Source: Isoetes taiwanensis | Taxonomy: Eukaryota; Streptophyta; Lycopodiopsida; Isoetales; Isoetaceae | Assembly (NCBI GenBank): GCA_021234155.1 | Contig: JAJEKV010000004.1 | Location: 24,405,662-24,469,661 of the forward strand | Direction: 5' to 3' | Length of the DNA stretch: 64,000 nucleotides | Shown: positions 10,665-22,550 of the stretch, in pieces | How positions within the stretch are numbered: position 1 is the first letter of the stretch | How the letters are laid out: each line of letters begins with the position of its first letter | Notes under the pieces: model-generated | What the model was told of the DNA's origin: nothing | Database searches by the model: none | The model's input: only the letters and a program-made list of their open reading frames with translations | Position numbers and translations under genes: made by a program

Positions 10665-11836
10665 AATTGAATAAAAACTATTTGAGACAGCAAGATACGT
10701 GCCTTCCAATATGCATGGTTTTATGACAGTTTATGAGTTTCAAAGATATCATGTACATAGTATTCGGCTTTAAGCTCATTTGTAGACGTTATGCATGTCA
10801 AGGAGTGTATTACAGTTGTCCAAGTGGAAATCAAAATATCTAGCATGGCCATCTTAGGTCTGTGGTAGCAAAAGCAAATGCAAATGTTATTCAAATTATG
10901 CAGATGTTATTCAGGTTATCTTCTGATGTTTCACTTGATATTCAACTTTTTTATTGTGGAATGCAAAAAGTCATAACCTCCTATATGTCTTGTACTTTCT
11001 CTGTTGTTGGTTTCAGATCTTTAGATATGACGATGGAACAAGTGCAAGTCCAATAAGTTCAATAAAATATGCTGGTGGTCCTCGAAATTAGGTTTGTCAA
11101 AAAGTCATCAGGTTAGAGGCTTTAATCATTTCCTGCGATAATTTACCTTGGTTAATTATAGGAGATATTAATTAGCAATTCATTTATGCCAAGGAATATA
11201 ATAGAATAGAATAGTTTTTTTAACGTCCACGGAGACCAATAGGTCAAGGATTTAGTTAAATTTTATTGTCTTCTCAGGTACTTCTTTGTAGGACTAGGAG
11301 AAATAATTGTTTTGCGAGTAGATGGAGGATTCAAAACTGGTATTGATGCTATCATGGCAGCCGCAATAAAGGTCGTATCATTGCCCATATATGTTATACG
11401 AACAATTGTTATGCTGAAGTTGCAAACTAGGTAGTGTAAGGTTCTTACAATGCTAGCTCTACAATTTTTGTATAAGTATAATGGACTGTATAGAGAGGAG
11501 CTGCATGCTCATTTCCCTAGAGGTGCAAATGATCTAATTAATTTGTTTATCTACAGTTGCCAAAGATGCAATTCCCTTTAGCTTATATGCAAAGGAACAT
11601 CCTAGACTTTGAAATGCTAGCTACTCATTGTGCTCTTATTGGGAATTTAAGGTTCACGATCCTCTTTTGAGGCTGCGATACGAGGAAGGATTTCTTGAAA
11701 CAAATAAATATTCCATTTGTGATTGATTTAAGTTTTATGCTAGCAGTACGTATGCCCTGCATATGTTCCATCTTTTAATTTTAAGGTCCAAAAATATGAA
11801 ACATTATGGGGTTGAGAAACTGTTTGCATTTGAAGG
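10665..11836. repeat. Complex repeat R1, middle segment
   Basis: Resumes homology with R3 (18034-19049) after the LINE, and from 11066 also with R2 (15054-15780). Homology stops at GCATTTGAA near 11836, where R2 and R3 continue with ACTTGTGGACC. The segment carries a private short insertion at 11195-11249. Confidence 0.9.
11195..11249 (-). mobile_element. 55-bp retro-insertion with (TAGAA)n tail
   Basis: Present in R1 but absent from the equivalent positions in R2 (near 15178) and R3 (near 18530), where GCCAAGGATTCAGTT is continuous. Flanks CAAGG/CAAGG look like a 5-bp target duplication. Read on the minus strand it contains ATTGG.CTCCGTGGAC then an A-run and CTATTCTATTCTAT. The same core occurs in the insertion at 16877-16935, which marks a small LINE/SINE 3'-end family. 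Confidence 0.75.
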
Positions 11837-14192
11837 AACAAGAAGGAAGGCAAGAATGGAATTTGGAGTCACAAGAAGGAATACATGCAACATGTGCTTC
11901 GTTAACAAATAAAATTTTCACGGAACTCCTTAAACGAGAAAGGAACCTACAATTGTGCATACCATGCTTGAAGAAATGAGGATTTCAAAAATCAAACTAG
12001 AAGGTTTTAGAATCATTACCTCATTGCAACAAGAGTTGTTCATAATGTCAAGTAAGGTATCTTGCATTTATATTAGTATGTTTCTATTACCCTTATGAGT
12101 TGCAAAATCTCCCTTGTAGGGAATTCTCTATGGAATGCATAGAGGGTGGTCATAGGAAGGGGCATGATAGAGGCACACTTTCGTTTATATTTTTGCCATG
12201 CTTGGATATTGAGGTTAGAGGTTGGTTAGTTGACATGCATAACCTGGTATCTAAGGTCCCCATACTAATGAGAAAGTGGGTTGGAATTGATAATAGATAC
12301 TACACTAGCTATAACTCTAGTTTTATAGGGAGATAAGACGTTTTGTATGTTATTGTACTCAATCATGCCTTGCATAGGTATTCGTGCCTTCAATGTGGTT
12401 TTTGTGCTATTGTTTTGGAAGACGCATGCGATTACACTATGGCTTATTGCAGGTTTCCAGGAGCATATCATCAGCAAAGGATTAAGTTCATGCTTGAATT
12501 GAATGGATAATATGATTATCGTGCTTTGGGCAATATCAATCATTTATACTATTGTGGTATGTTAGCATTTATCATGAACTAAGTGTTTTAGTGTGCTCTG
12601 TCTGTAATGCACTATGGCAGGTTCCTAGGAACATGTTTGAAGAGTAGATGAGCAGGATAGTAGGATCGTTATACTTTAGCACTTCCAATCAATTTTTTTT
12701 GTTGTGATGTCATAGAAATGAATTATTTGTTTTAGTGTGCAGGATTGTATGCTCTATACTACAAGTTGAAACTCTACTATTTTAGTACTGACCAGATAAG
12801 AATGTTGAATGTGCATATGAAACAAGTTGAAATTCTATTACTTTAATGGTAAATAATTAAGAACCTTAACCTTGAATGCACATTACAACTTGATAATCTT
12901 TCCATTTGTGGCATCAGGTTTGTGTCATTTTTGAGAAGTATATTCTGATGCCTGGAAGCAATCACTTTGATTGCTCCTATATTGTTTTTGCTCTTTATAA
13001 ACATGTGTTGGTCTATAGCCCAAAACTTATGTTGACAAGCACATATGCCCCCAAGCACTTTGTATTTGGCATCATCGCTAACTTCTTCAGCAGATTTAAG
13101 AACGTTATAAGACAAGGGAATTCCCGTAATAAATTCGAGCGCATGAAGAAAACCAATGATACTTAGATCCTTTGAGAAATTATCCAATGGCAACTAGATC
13201 AGAAGAAGGACCCATGGATGCTTTGGTGAGGCAAAAATTAAAGATTTTTCCAAATGAGTTATCCTTGATCAAGAATTCCAAGATGTCTAGAACCTACGTC
13301 CAACTGCCTACACGCACCTGGGCTGAGGTCTCCGTAAAAGTTGTGGAGCTTGTAGCTTGGAGCTGAATGTGAGTGGGTCAGGCTGTGGCTTACGTAATGG
13401 TAGCGGTTGCGATGGTGAAGCGACATCTGGGCGAGAAGAGGTTTGCTAACCTAAGGGCTTCAAATGAAATTAAAAAGTGCTAATGGGGTGGCGAACAAGG
13501 CTTAATCTTGGCTACCTTTCTACCGCCAACTCCTTGGCTTTTATGAGTCATAACAAAAGGCCAATAGTATTGCGCTAGTAAGGGGTTGGCTTGGGGGTAA
13601 GCTAAACGTGAGAAGACCAAAGCTAACCGGATGTATAGGCGTCTGCATCTAGAGGATTAAACCGTGCACGGGGATGCCAAAGTAGCCCGGGGAACAGTTG
13701 CAATATGCGGCCTATGCCAGAGCTTATGAAAAAGGATTGAAGCCAATCAGATATGGGCTATAGAAGCCAAGATGATATGGGCTGTATGTATGGGCCTCTG
13801 TAACAGGTGATGTGGGTCTGGGCCTGCCAAACGCGAAAAATATAACCAAGAACTATTGCAAAAGCATGACCAAAACTAGAGCTGTGCGCTGCGGATGGAA
13901 ACCCTTAAGAGCCTGGGCAATTCAGAAAGCTTTATTACCAGGCATGAAAGCGAAAAGCACAACCAAGAACTATTGCGAAAACATGACCAAAACTAGAGCC
14001 ATTGTATTGGGATGGAAAGCCTCAAGAACTTGGGCAATTTAGAAGGGTTTGTTCTGAGCATGATGAGACGAAAACAAAAGCATGTGCAATTGAGGATGAT
14101 CCCGTATATGGCAATACATGCTTGATTGTGAAAAGCGGTGCTAGCCAGTCCGGGCTGGGGTAAATCCAGGGTGAGAATCAAGTGATGGTGCT
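11837..14192. other. Region private to R1, no firm gene
   Basis: This 2.36-kb segment replaces the sequence found at the same place in R2 and R3. It holds an antisense open frame at 12843-13193 (116 codons, containing FLHALEFITGIPLSYNVLK) that I cannot assign, and the 117-bp tandem repeat at 13812-14042. Otherwise I see only short frames and AT-rich sequence. Confidence 0.4.
13812..14042 (+). repeat. 117-bp tandem duplication, in-frame (39 codons)
   Basis: Two copies begin at GCGAAAA near 13833 and 13950, a period of 117, and share AACCAAGAACTATTGC and ATGACCAAAACTAGAGC. Because 117 is divisible by three, one plus frame reads through both as repeats of the type TKNYCKSMTKTRA..GWK. There is no family match, and the open frame may be chance. 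Confidence 0.6.
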
Positions 14193-15053
14193 CAAAATTA
14201 CCTTGTCTCATCAAGGTTACCTATAGAACTATCTTGAATATGTGGGGTAATTCTGCAAGTTTACAACGGGGTGAAAGATAATTGGTATCAAATACCGGCT
14301 AATTGCATTATCCACATCATCATGATTTATCTATATGATATTATTTTATGTCTCTCAAGTTGGACTTAATAATTTGGGGTGGTTCTCGTGAAGTTTAAGT
14401 TAATAATAATGCAATATTTAAATGGTAAATTTTGAATTATATTACATCCGAGCTATATATTGTAGAGGGGTCTAGATTGGATTTACCTAGTTATGTCTAG
14501 ATTGGATTTACATTGTTATGATGTTGAGGTTAAATGTTAAGAAGGGCCTACATTGGATTTACATGGTTATGCCTAGATTGGATATACATGGTTATAATCA
14601 AAAGTCTAAGCAAAGGCTAAAAGTGAAAGAAGTTTTTAATTACCTAAGAAAATGCAAGATAGGGAAAGAAGAAAACACACTCTTCTGCTTGATATGTATG
14701 ATTGCCTATCAGGGATTTTTAGCATCAAGAAATGCCTTAAAATGCAATTCTCGTGCCATGGAGCCTAATTATGCATGTCTCCATTGGTGTTTGGGCATGA
14801 TGGGCAAAATAGTTCGATGTTCAGGCAATGCCGAATTGAATAAATAAAACGTGCAAATGAGTTGCATAAATTTCTAATATGAAACCCCTCTTTCACAAAA
14901 AGGCACAAATTTGATAAATTTCTATATATGAAGGCCTCTTTCACGAAAAACGCACAAATTTGAACGAGACAGAGATGGGCCTAGCAGATGATATCGTAAG
15001 TTTTGCATCAAGAGAGTCCAAAATGGCAGAGCCAAATTCCATTGTGGGATTGA
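14193..15053. repeat. Complex repeat R1, 3' segment
   Basis: Matches 20933-22028 of R3 (start GATGGTGCTCAAAATTACC), but lacks about 220 bases present there (21065-21290). It includes a run of four related CTAGATTGGATTTAC-type ~25-bp repeats at 14470-14600. It ends at GATTGAGG, immediately joined to R2. Confidence 0.85.
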
Positions 15054-16697
15054 GGCTGGTGGTCCTCGGAATTAGGCTTCTCAGAAACTCATTCAATTAG
15101 AAGCTTTGATCATTGCCTGTGATAATTTATCTTGGTAAATTATAGGAGATGTTAATTAGCAATTCATTTATGCCAAGGATTCAGTTAAATTCTATTGTCT
15201 TCTAAGGTACTTGTAGGACTAGGAGAAATAGTTGTTTTGCGAGTAGATGGAGGACTCAAAATTGGTATTGACGCTATCATGGCAGTCGCCATAGAGGTTG
15301 TATCATTGCCCGTATCTGTTATACGAACAATTGTTATGCTGAAGTTGCAAGCCAGGTAGTGTAAGGTTCTTACAATGTTAGCCCTACAATTTTTGCATAA
15401 GTATAGGGGACTATATAGAGAGGAGCTACATGCTCATTTTCCTAGAGTTCCAAATGATCTAGTTAGTTTTGTTTATCGACAGTACAGTTGCCAAAGATGT
15501 GATTTCCTTTAGCTTATATGCAAGGGAACATCCTAGACTTTGAAATGCTAACTACTCATTGTGTTCTTATTGGGAATTTAAGGTTCACGACCCTCTTTTG
15601 AAGCTGCGATATGAGAAATTAGACGACATTATTGGAAGGATCTCTTGAAACAAAAAAAATATTCCATTTGTGATTGATTTAAGTTTTATGCTAGCGGTAC
15701 ATATGCCTTGCATATGTTCCTTTAATTTTAAGGTCCAAAATTTTGAAACACTATGGGGTTGAGAAACTGTTTGCATTTGAAACTTGTGGACCTGCTAGTA
15801 CCCATGGTTTACAACTTGCTAGGTTTCTATAACAATATTATACATCACTTTCTCCATGCATTAGTAAAGCCAATGAAATGCTGCAACTGGACAGAATACG
15901 GATTACCTAAATGAACCAGCACCATGATCAGATAGCAAGAAGTGCATAGCAATGGTGGGCAGTCTTGGAAGAGTCATTGCTTCCAAACGCAGATGTTCTT
16001 GTTACCATTGAACTATTGAGCTGATTGCTTGTTTGTATGTTTGGCATTCATTGATTCACATGCTTATCCTCATAAATGATGATTTATATCTTGGAAGCAA
16101 TAGCCAAAGAAAGATCTAATTAAAAGATAATGTTTATTGGGAAGTGTGTGGCCGCATAATAGGATATATAACAAAGAAATATGGTGAGAAGGTTTTGCAG
16201 ATCAGCTTGAGTTGACGTGAGTACTTGTCATATGAACTGTTGCTTTTGCGTGTTACGAAAGTATGTTATGTTTAATGGGTCACTTTAATAGTTGCTTCTC
16301 TTGTACAGATTTGTTGGCAGCGTGGGTCACTCATTTGGCTGCTTTCTTACTCATGGGATGCACATACTTCTAATTGGGGAAGCCAATGTTCTCGGAAATT
16401 TTCGCAGTGTAGTTTTGTCACATAATGCCAGAAGATTTTTACTTTGACATTTGGAGATTGAATAAATGAAATGTGCAAATGAGTTGTATAAATTTCTAAA
16501 TATGAAACCCCTCTTTCATGAAAAAGGCACAAATTTGATAAATTTCTATATGTGAAAGCCCATCTTTCGCGAAACAGATAGGCCTAGTAGATGATATCGT
16601 AAATTTTGCTTTGACTTATGTGCATCAAGAGTCTGAAATGGCTGAGCCAAATTCCACTATAGGATTGAGGCGGATGCCACGTGCCATGCGATCCTAT

Positions 16698-17059
16698 TTC
16701 TATTTTGGTGGTCACAACTAGTTTTTGAAAGAAAAAGCATCATAGTGAAGGCTTTTTTATATTCTACACTTGTAGTGGTACCTACTTATTGGAGGTTAAG
16801 ACATTATTATCAAGTCTTAAACTTGATAATATCCTTGATTAATAATATTGATAATAAACTTGATCAAGTTTGCTATCCTCGACCAATTGGACTCCGTGGA
16901 CAATAAAAACTCTATTCTATTCTATTCTATTCTATCAAGATTAAGACTTGATAATAATGTCTTAATCTCAAATAAGTAGGTACCACTACAAGAATATAAA
17001 AAAGCTTTCACTATACTGCTTTTTCTTTGAAAAACTAGTTTGTGACCACCAAATTAGAA
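16698..17059. mobile_element. Foldback MITE, copy in R2
   Basis: Long terminal inverted repeats: TTCTATTTTGGTGGTCAC at the left and GTGACCACCAAATTAGAA at the right. They continue inward for more than 120 bases (AACTAGTTTTT.AAAGAAAAAGCAT, GTAGTGGTACCTACTTATT, AAGTCTTAAACTTGATA). There is no coding capacity. The central region is interrupted by the 59-bp insertion at 16877-16935. Related copies lie at 20202-20508 and 27643-27946, with half copies at about 22046 and 29445. Confidence 0.85.
16877..16935 (+). mobile_element. 59-bp retro-insertion with (TTCTA)n tail inside the MITE
   Basis: The sister MITEs read TTTGCTATCAAGTTTAAG without interruption (near 20376 and 27816). Here CCTCGACCAATTGGACTCCG begins an insert that ends in five ATTCT-type repeats before CAAGATTAAG. 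It shares the ATTGG.CTCCGTGGAC core and pentamer tail with 11195-11249. A short CTAT target duplication is possible but merges with the tail. Confidence 0.75.
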
Positions 17060-17327
17060 GTTTGCATGCACAATCCAGATCTGGCAACTTCATTCATGTA
17101 TACAGGAATACTCCCCTGCCTTGAATTCCAGGGGGAAGGCTGGCCGACGCGCGACAATGTGGAGGCCTCCCTAACTCGGGCCGAATTCAAAGGCGGGGGC
17201 ATTGGTAATAACGGAATACAAGTTAATCACAATTCTCACGCAATGAAAACCGCCGAATAGAGGGTAAAATGTTTGGAATGAAGGGTAGAATGGTCGGAAT
17301 GAACGTAAAAACCCTAAAGAATTGAAA

Positions 17328-17611
17328 GCATTTCTTGTATTGTTGTATTTGATGACATGGATGGATGGATTATCACTACCTTTCGAGGTAGTTTGTTGTT
17401 ATTATTGCTAGTGCTTATGTTGTATATTTTCTTCCGCTAACATAGGGACCCCTAGAGGACGGGACAAAATGACACCTCTGTGTCCTCTACTCAATAGTCT
17501 GGTCCCCAGATGCGAGTTAGACAGAGGGCCCATGCGATGGGTGGCCGTTGGATGGGAAAGGTCCTTCGATGTATACGGGAGGCTACCATATATAGTGCAA
17601 GGAGCATCACA
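17328..17611 (+). mobile_element. Gypsy LTR fragment (3' end of an LTR)
   Basis: Plus-strand sequence parallels the minus-strand 3' third of the LTR at 51732-53257. Shared landmarks in order are TTTCGAGGTAGT, TTATTGCTAGT, CTTCCGCT, GACACCTCTGTGTCC, AGACAGAGGGCCC and the terminal GGAGCATCACA. The CA end falls exactly at 17611, where the R3 unit begins. No primer binding site follows, so this is a 3' LTR end or truncated solo LTR. Confidence 0.75.
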
Positions 17612-17624
17612 GATCTAGCCGAGG

Positions 17625-17740
17625 GTAAACATGTGGACTGCCCTTATCACAATGTACAATAAATGTGGACAATTAGAGGATGCGAACCTTTGATGATCAA
17701 GAATCTTTTTTGTGATTGTGGCAATATTCCTGATTAATTG
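17625..17740 (+). pseudogene. PPR repeat fragment carried in R3
   Basis: Same PPR scrap as in R1 (TALITMYNKCGQLEDANL in one frame), followed by the same diverged sequence. It is useful as a divergence gauge between R1 and R3. Confidence 0.65.
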
Positions 17741-19048
17741 TTGTATGAGATATATACATATTAGTTATGGCATGTGATATGGAATGTTCCTTCTAACTAG
17801 TTATGAAGTCACTGTCATCTGTAAGATCCTTTACTTATTGTTTCTTATAATAATCTTGCTATTATCACAGGCACCATCAGAGCTATATTAAATATGTGGC
17901 TCAGATTGGCAAAGCTAAAGCTCTTTTAAAGGTGCAGAATTTAGATGTTATTAGGTGTCCAGATAAGTCTCACTCCAAGTAAGGCTTCAACTATACTATG
18001 GATTGTGAGTCATGTTTGTGACAGGACTTAACAATTGAGTAAAAAACTATTTGAGACAGCAAGATATGTGCCTTAAATGTGCATAGTAGTCAGAGTATTC
18101 AGAAGCTTTAAGCTCGTTTGTAGAAGTTATGCATATCAAGAAGTGTATTACCGTTGTCTAGGTGAATATCAAAATAGCTAGCATGGACATCTTCGGACTG
18201 TGGTAGAAAAAGCAAATGCAAATGTTATACAGAGTATGCAGATGTTATTCAGGATAATCTTCTGATGTTTCACTTTATATTTAACTTTTTTATTGTGGAA
18301 TGCGAAAAGTCATAACCTCCTATATGTTCTGTACTTTTTCGGTTGTTGGTTTCAGATCTTTAGACATGATGATGGAACAGGTGCAAGTCCAATAAGTTCA
18401 ATAAAATATGTTGGTGGTCCTCGGAATTAGGCTTCTCAAAAACTCATGAGGTTAGAAGCTTTGATCATTGCCTGTGATAATTTACCTTGGTAAATTACAC
18501 GAGATGTTAACAATTCATTTATGCCAAGAATTCAATTGAATTCTATTGTCTCCTCAAGTACTTCTTTGTAGGACTAGGAGAAATAGTTGTTTTGCGAGTA
18601 GATGGAGGATTCAAAACTGGTATTGACGCTATCATGGCAGCCGCCATAGAGGTTGTATCATTGCCCATATCTGTTATACGAACAATTGTTATGCTGAAGT
18701 TGCAAGCCAAGTAGTGCAAGGTTCTTACAATGTTAGCTCTACAATTTTTGTATAAGCATAATTGACTGTATAGAGAGGAGTTGCATGCTCATTTTCCTAG
18801 AGTTCCAAATGATCTAGTTAGTTTTGTTTATCGACAGTTGCCAAAGATGTGATTCCCTTTAGCTTATATGCAAGGGAACATCCTAGACTTTGAAATGCTA
18901 ACTACTCATTGTGTTCTTATTGGGAATTTAAGGTTCACGGTCCTCTTTTGAAGCTGCGATATGAGAAATTAAACGACGTTATTGGAAGGATCTCTTGAAA
19001 CAAGAAAAATATTCCATTTGTGATTGATTTAAGTTTTATGCTAGTGGT

Positions 19049-19490
19049 GCATTTGAAACTTGTGGACCTTCTAGTACCCATGGTTTACAACTTGCTAGGT
19101 TTTTGTAACAATATTGTACATCACTTATTCCATGCATCAGTAAAGCCAATGAAATGCTGCAACTTGACATAATACAGATTACCTAAATGAACCAGCACCA
19201 TGATCAGATAGCAAGAAGTGCATAGCAATGGACAGTCTTGGAAGATTCATTGCTTCCAGACGCAGAAATTATTTGCATTTGAAACTTGTGGACCTTCTAG
19301 TACCCATGGTTTACAACTTGTTAGGTTTTTGTAACAATATTGTACATCACTTATTCCATGCATCAGTAAAGCCAATGAAATGCTGCAACTGGACATAATA
19401 CAGATTACCTAAATGAACCAGCACCATGATCAGATAGCAAGAAATGCATAGCAATGGACAGTCTTGGAAGATTCATTGCTTCCGCATATG
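19049..19490. repeat. 226-bp tandem duplication inside R3
   Basis: The block starting GCATTTGAAACTTGTGGACC at 19049 starts again at 19275 and is nearly identical through GGAAGATTCATTGCTTCC. R2 has one copy (from about 15771), and R4 keeps only the later part. Confidence 0.9.
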
Positions 19491-20201
19491 AGATGTTCTT
19501 GTTACCATTGAACTATTGAGCTGCTTGCTTGTTTGCATGTTTGGCATTCATTGATTCACATTCTTATCCTCTTAGATGATGATTTATATCTTGGAAGCAA
19601 TAGCCAAGGAAAGATCTAATTAAAAAATAATGTTTATATTGGGCAGTGTGTGGCCGCATAATAGGATATACAACAAAGAAATATGGTGAAAAGGTTTTGC
19701 AGATCAGCTTGAGTTGACGTGAGTACTTGTCATATGAAGTGTCGCTTTTGCGTGTTACTAAAGTTTAATGTTTAATGGGTTACTTTAATAGTTTTCTTTT
19801 CTTGTAGAGATTTGTTGACAGTGTGGATCACTCATTTGGCTGCTTTCTTACTCATGGGATGCACATACATTTGATTGGGGAAACCAATGTGGGTTCTCGA
19901 AAATTTTAGCATTGTAGTTTTGTCATATAATGCCAGAAGATTTTCACTTTGACATTTGGAGGTTGAATAAATGAAACGTGCAAATGAGTTGTATAAATTT
20001 CTTAATATGAAACCTCTCTTTCATGAAAAAGGCTCAAGTTTGATAAATTTCTATATATGAAAGCCCTCTTTCACGATACAGATAGGCCTAGCAGATGATA
20101 TCGTAAGTTTTGCTTTGACTTATATGCATCAAGAGTCCGAAATGACAGAGCCAGATTCCATTGTGGAATTGAGGCGGATGCCACGTGCCACGCGATCCTA
20201 T

Positions 20202-20508
20202 TTCTATTTTGGTGGTCACGAACTAGTTTTTCAAAGAAAAAGCATTATAGTGAAGGCTTTTTTATATTCTACACTTGTAGTGGTACCTACTTATTCGAGG
20301 TTAAGACGACTATCAAGTCTTAAATTTGATAATATTCTTGATTAATAATGTTGATAATAAACTTGATCAAGTTTGCTATCAAGTTTAAGACTTGATAATA
20401 ATGTCTTAATCTCAAATAAGTAGGTACCACTACAAGTGTAGAATATAAATAAGCCTTCACTATAATGCTTTTTCTTTGAAAAACTAGTTCGTGATCACCA
20501 AAATAGAA
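20202..20508. mobile_element. Foldback MITE, copy in R3
   Basis: Uninterrupted 307-bp copy with terminal TTCTATTTTGGTGGTCAC and GTGATCACCAAAATAGAA and near-palindromic interior. It serves as the empty-site reference for the insertion at 16877. Confidence 0.85.
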
Positions 20509-22045
20509 GTTTGCATGCACAATCCAGATCTAGCAATTTCATGTATACAGGAATGATTCTGGTGGGGAAGGCTGGCCGACGCGCGATGACATGGAGACCT
20601 CCCTGACTCGCCGGAATTCAAGGCATGGGGCATTGATGTAACGTGAATACAAGTTAATCACAATTTTGTGCAGTAAAACCGTTGGAATGGAGGGTAAAAT
20701 GTTCGAAATGAAGGATAGAATGGTCGGAATGAAGGTAAAAATCCTAAAGAATCGAAAGACGCGGCAAAAACTCTCGAAATCGTGCCGCAGACAAGCATCA
20801 AACTTTTGGATCGACATCCTTGAAAAGCAAAAAAAAAATATGCTATGTGGCGCGATGCGATAGGCAGCAGAATTGTGATTAGCCTGTATTTACATGACCA
20901 TATTTATCATGGAAGACATCTAGTGTCGATAGAACGATGGTGCTCAAAATTACCTTGTCTCGTCAAGGTTACCTGTAGAAATGTCTTGAATATATGTGGG
21001 GGAATTCTACAAGTTTACAACAGGATGAAAGATAACTGGTATCGTATATCGGCTAATTGCATTTCGCGGGATTCACCTTTATCACATGAGCAAATGCCAC
21101 GTGCGTGCTTAAGGTGAGAAGAAACACCCAAATACATACGTGAAAGTGTTGGAAATACACCCCTTCCACGGAGAAAATACACTAGAATATTAGTAAGAGG
21201 CAGATTTAAACCCCTAGTATACAAACGGAAAAAACCCCCTTCCAACCACTCACTTGGTTTATACGGGTCTTCTATGTGCCTGGGAATTGCATACATCATG
21301 ATTTATCTATATGATATTATTTTATGTCTCTCAAGATGGACTTAATAATTTGGGGTGGTTCTCGTGAAGTTTAAGTTAATAATGATGCAATATTTAAATG
21401 GTGAAGTTTGAATTATTACATCCGAGGTGTATGTTGTAGAGGGGTCTAGATTGGATTTACCTAGTTATGCCTAGATTGGATTTACATTGTTATGATGTAG
21501 AGGCTATAAATATTAAGAAGGGCCTACATTGGATTTACATGGTTATGCCTAGATTGGATTTACATGGTTATAATCAAAAGTCTAAGTAGAGGCTAAAAGT
21601 TAAAGAAGTCTCCAATTACCTAAAAAAATGCAAGATAGGGAAAGAAGAAAACACACTCTTCTGCCTGACATGTATGATTGCATATCAGGGAGTTTCAACA
21701 TCAAGAAATGCATTAAAGAAAATGCAATTCTCGTGCCATGGAGCCTAATTATGTATGTCTCCATTGGTGTTTAGGCACGATGGGCAAAATAGTTCGATGT
21801 TCAGGCAATGTCGGATTGAATAAATAAAACGTGCAAATGAGTTGTATAAATTTCTAAATATGAAACCCCTCTTTCACGAAAAAGGCACAAATATGAAAGC
21901 CTCTTTCACGAAAAAAGCACAAATTTGAACGGGACAGAGATAGGCATAGCAGATAATATCGTAAGTTTTGCATCAAGAGAGTCCAAAATGGCAGAGCCAA
22001 ATTCCATTGTGGGATTGAGGCGGATGCCAAGTGCCACGCGACCCT

Positions 22046-22112
22046 GGTCACGAACTAGTTTTTAAAAAAAAAAAATATTATACTCTGTTTTTTTATATTC
22101 TACATTTCTCAA
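22046..22112. mobile_element. Half copy of the same MITE
   Basis: GGTCACGAACTAGTTTTT followed by an A-run, ATTATACTCTG and TTTTTATATTCTACATTTCTC matches only the left arm of the MITE. The matching half copy in R4 is at about 29445-29516. Confidence 0.6.
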
Positions 22113-22141
22113 GCAATAAAATGTGAAGCTTTATGGGGGTA

Positions 22142-22247
22142 GACTGCATTATACAGACCCCTCCTTGTGTCGCTGATATCTGGCCCTCCAGGCTTGGATT
22201 GGAGGGCTGGGATTGTGCCACGTTGGAGGGGGCTGTATAATGCAGTC
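22142..22247. mobile_element. 106-bp inverted-repeat mini element
   Basis: GACTGCATTATACAG at the left and CTGTATAATGCAGTC at the right, extended by CCCCTCC/GGAGGGGG, form 22 of 23 paired bases. An inner CCCTCCAGG/GGAGGG pair strengthens the fold. The R4 copy (from 29546) has lost the outer part of the right arm. Confidence 0.75.
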
Positions 22248-22380
22248 GTCCCGCTTTATGTCTTGCGGGGGCTTCTGATTGAATCGAGATAATTTTGGAT
22301 AACGCGGGGGCAAACGTTAATCTGCTGAACTTGCAAACGTTAATGCAATATATGAAACTGAATTTCACTTTGAACCTTTG

Positions 22381-22550
22381 AATTTGCTTAAGTGTAGTGC
22401 AAATATCTTAAGTGTAGTGCTAATGTGCAAATTTGCTTAAGTGTAGTGCAAATTTGCTTAAGTGTAGTGCTAATGTGCAAATTTGCTTAAGATAGTGCAA
22501 ATTGCTTAAGTGTGAAAATTTGCTTTAGTGTGCTCAAATTGCCTAAGTCC
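22381..22550. repeat. Short tandem repeat (TTGCTTAAGTGTAGTGCAAA-type)
   Basis: Units of about 20-42 bp built from TTGCTTAAGTGTAGTGC and TAATGTGCAAA recur about seven times and decay rightward into CTTTAGTGTGC and CCTAAGTCCC. The array lies just past the right edge of R3 homology. Confidence 0.8.

Larger units (their letters stand above)
15054..17327. repeat. Complex repeat copy R2
   Basis: Homologous to R3 18410-20757 and, at its right part, to R4. It begins with GGTGGTCCTCGGAATTAGG and ends near GAATTGAAAG at 17327, where a gypsy LTR fragment follows directly. It contains one full MITE (16698-17059), which carries a nested short insertion. No coding signal was found. Confidence 0.9.
17612..22300. 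repeat. Complex repeat copy R3 (longest copy)
   Basis: The most complete unit. It contains the PPR scrap (17625-17740), the site empty of the LINE (about 18034), an internal 226-bp tandem duplication (19049-19490), a MITE (20202-20508), the ~25-bp repeats at 21447-21570, a half MITE (about 22046) and a small inverted-repeat element (22142-22247). Its 3' part (19324-22300) is nearly identical to R4. No intact gene was found; a 76-codon frame at 20115-20345 is conserved in R4 only because the DNA is duplicated. Confidence 0.9.

Noticed and set aside
10472-10709. Minus-strand FLFLFL and VFVFVF frames
   Set aside because: Direct translation of the (AAAAAC)n tail.
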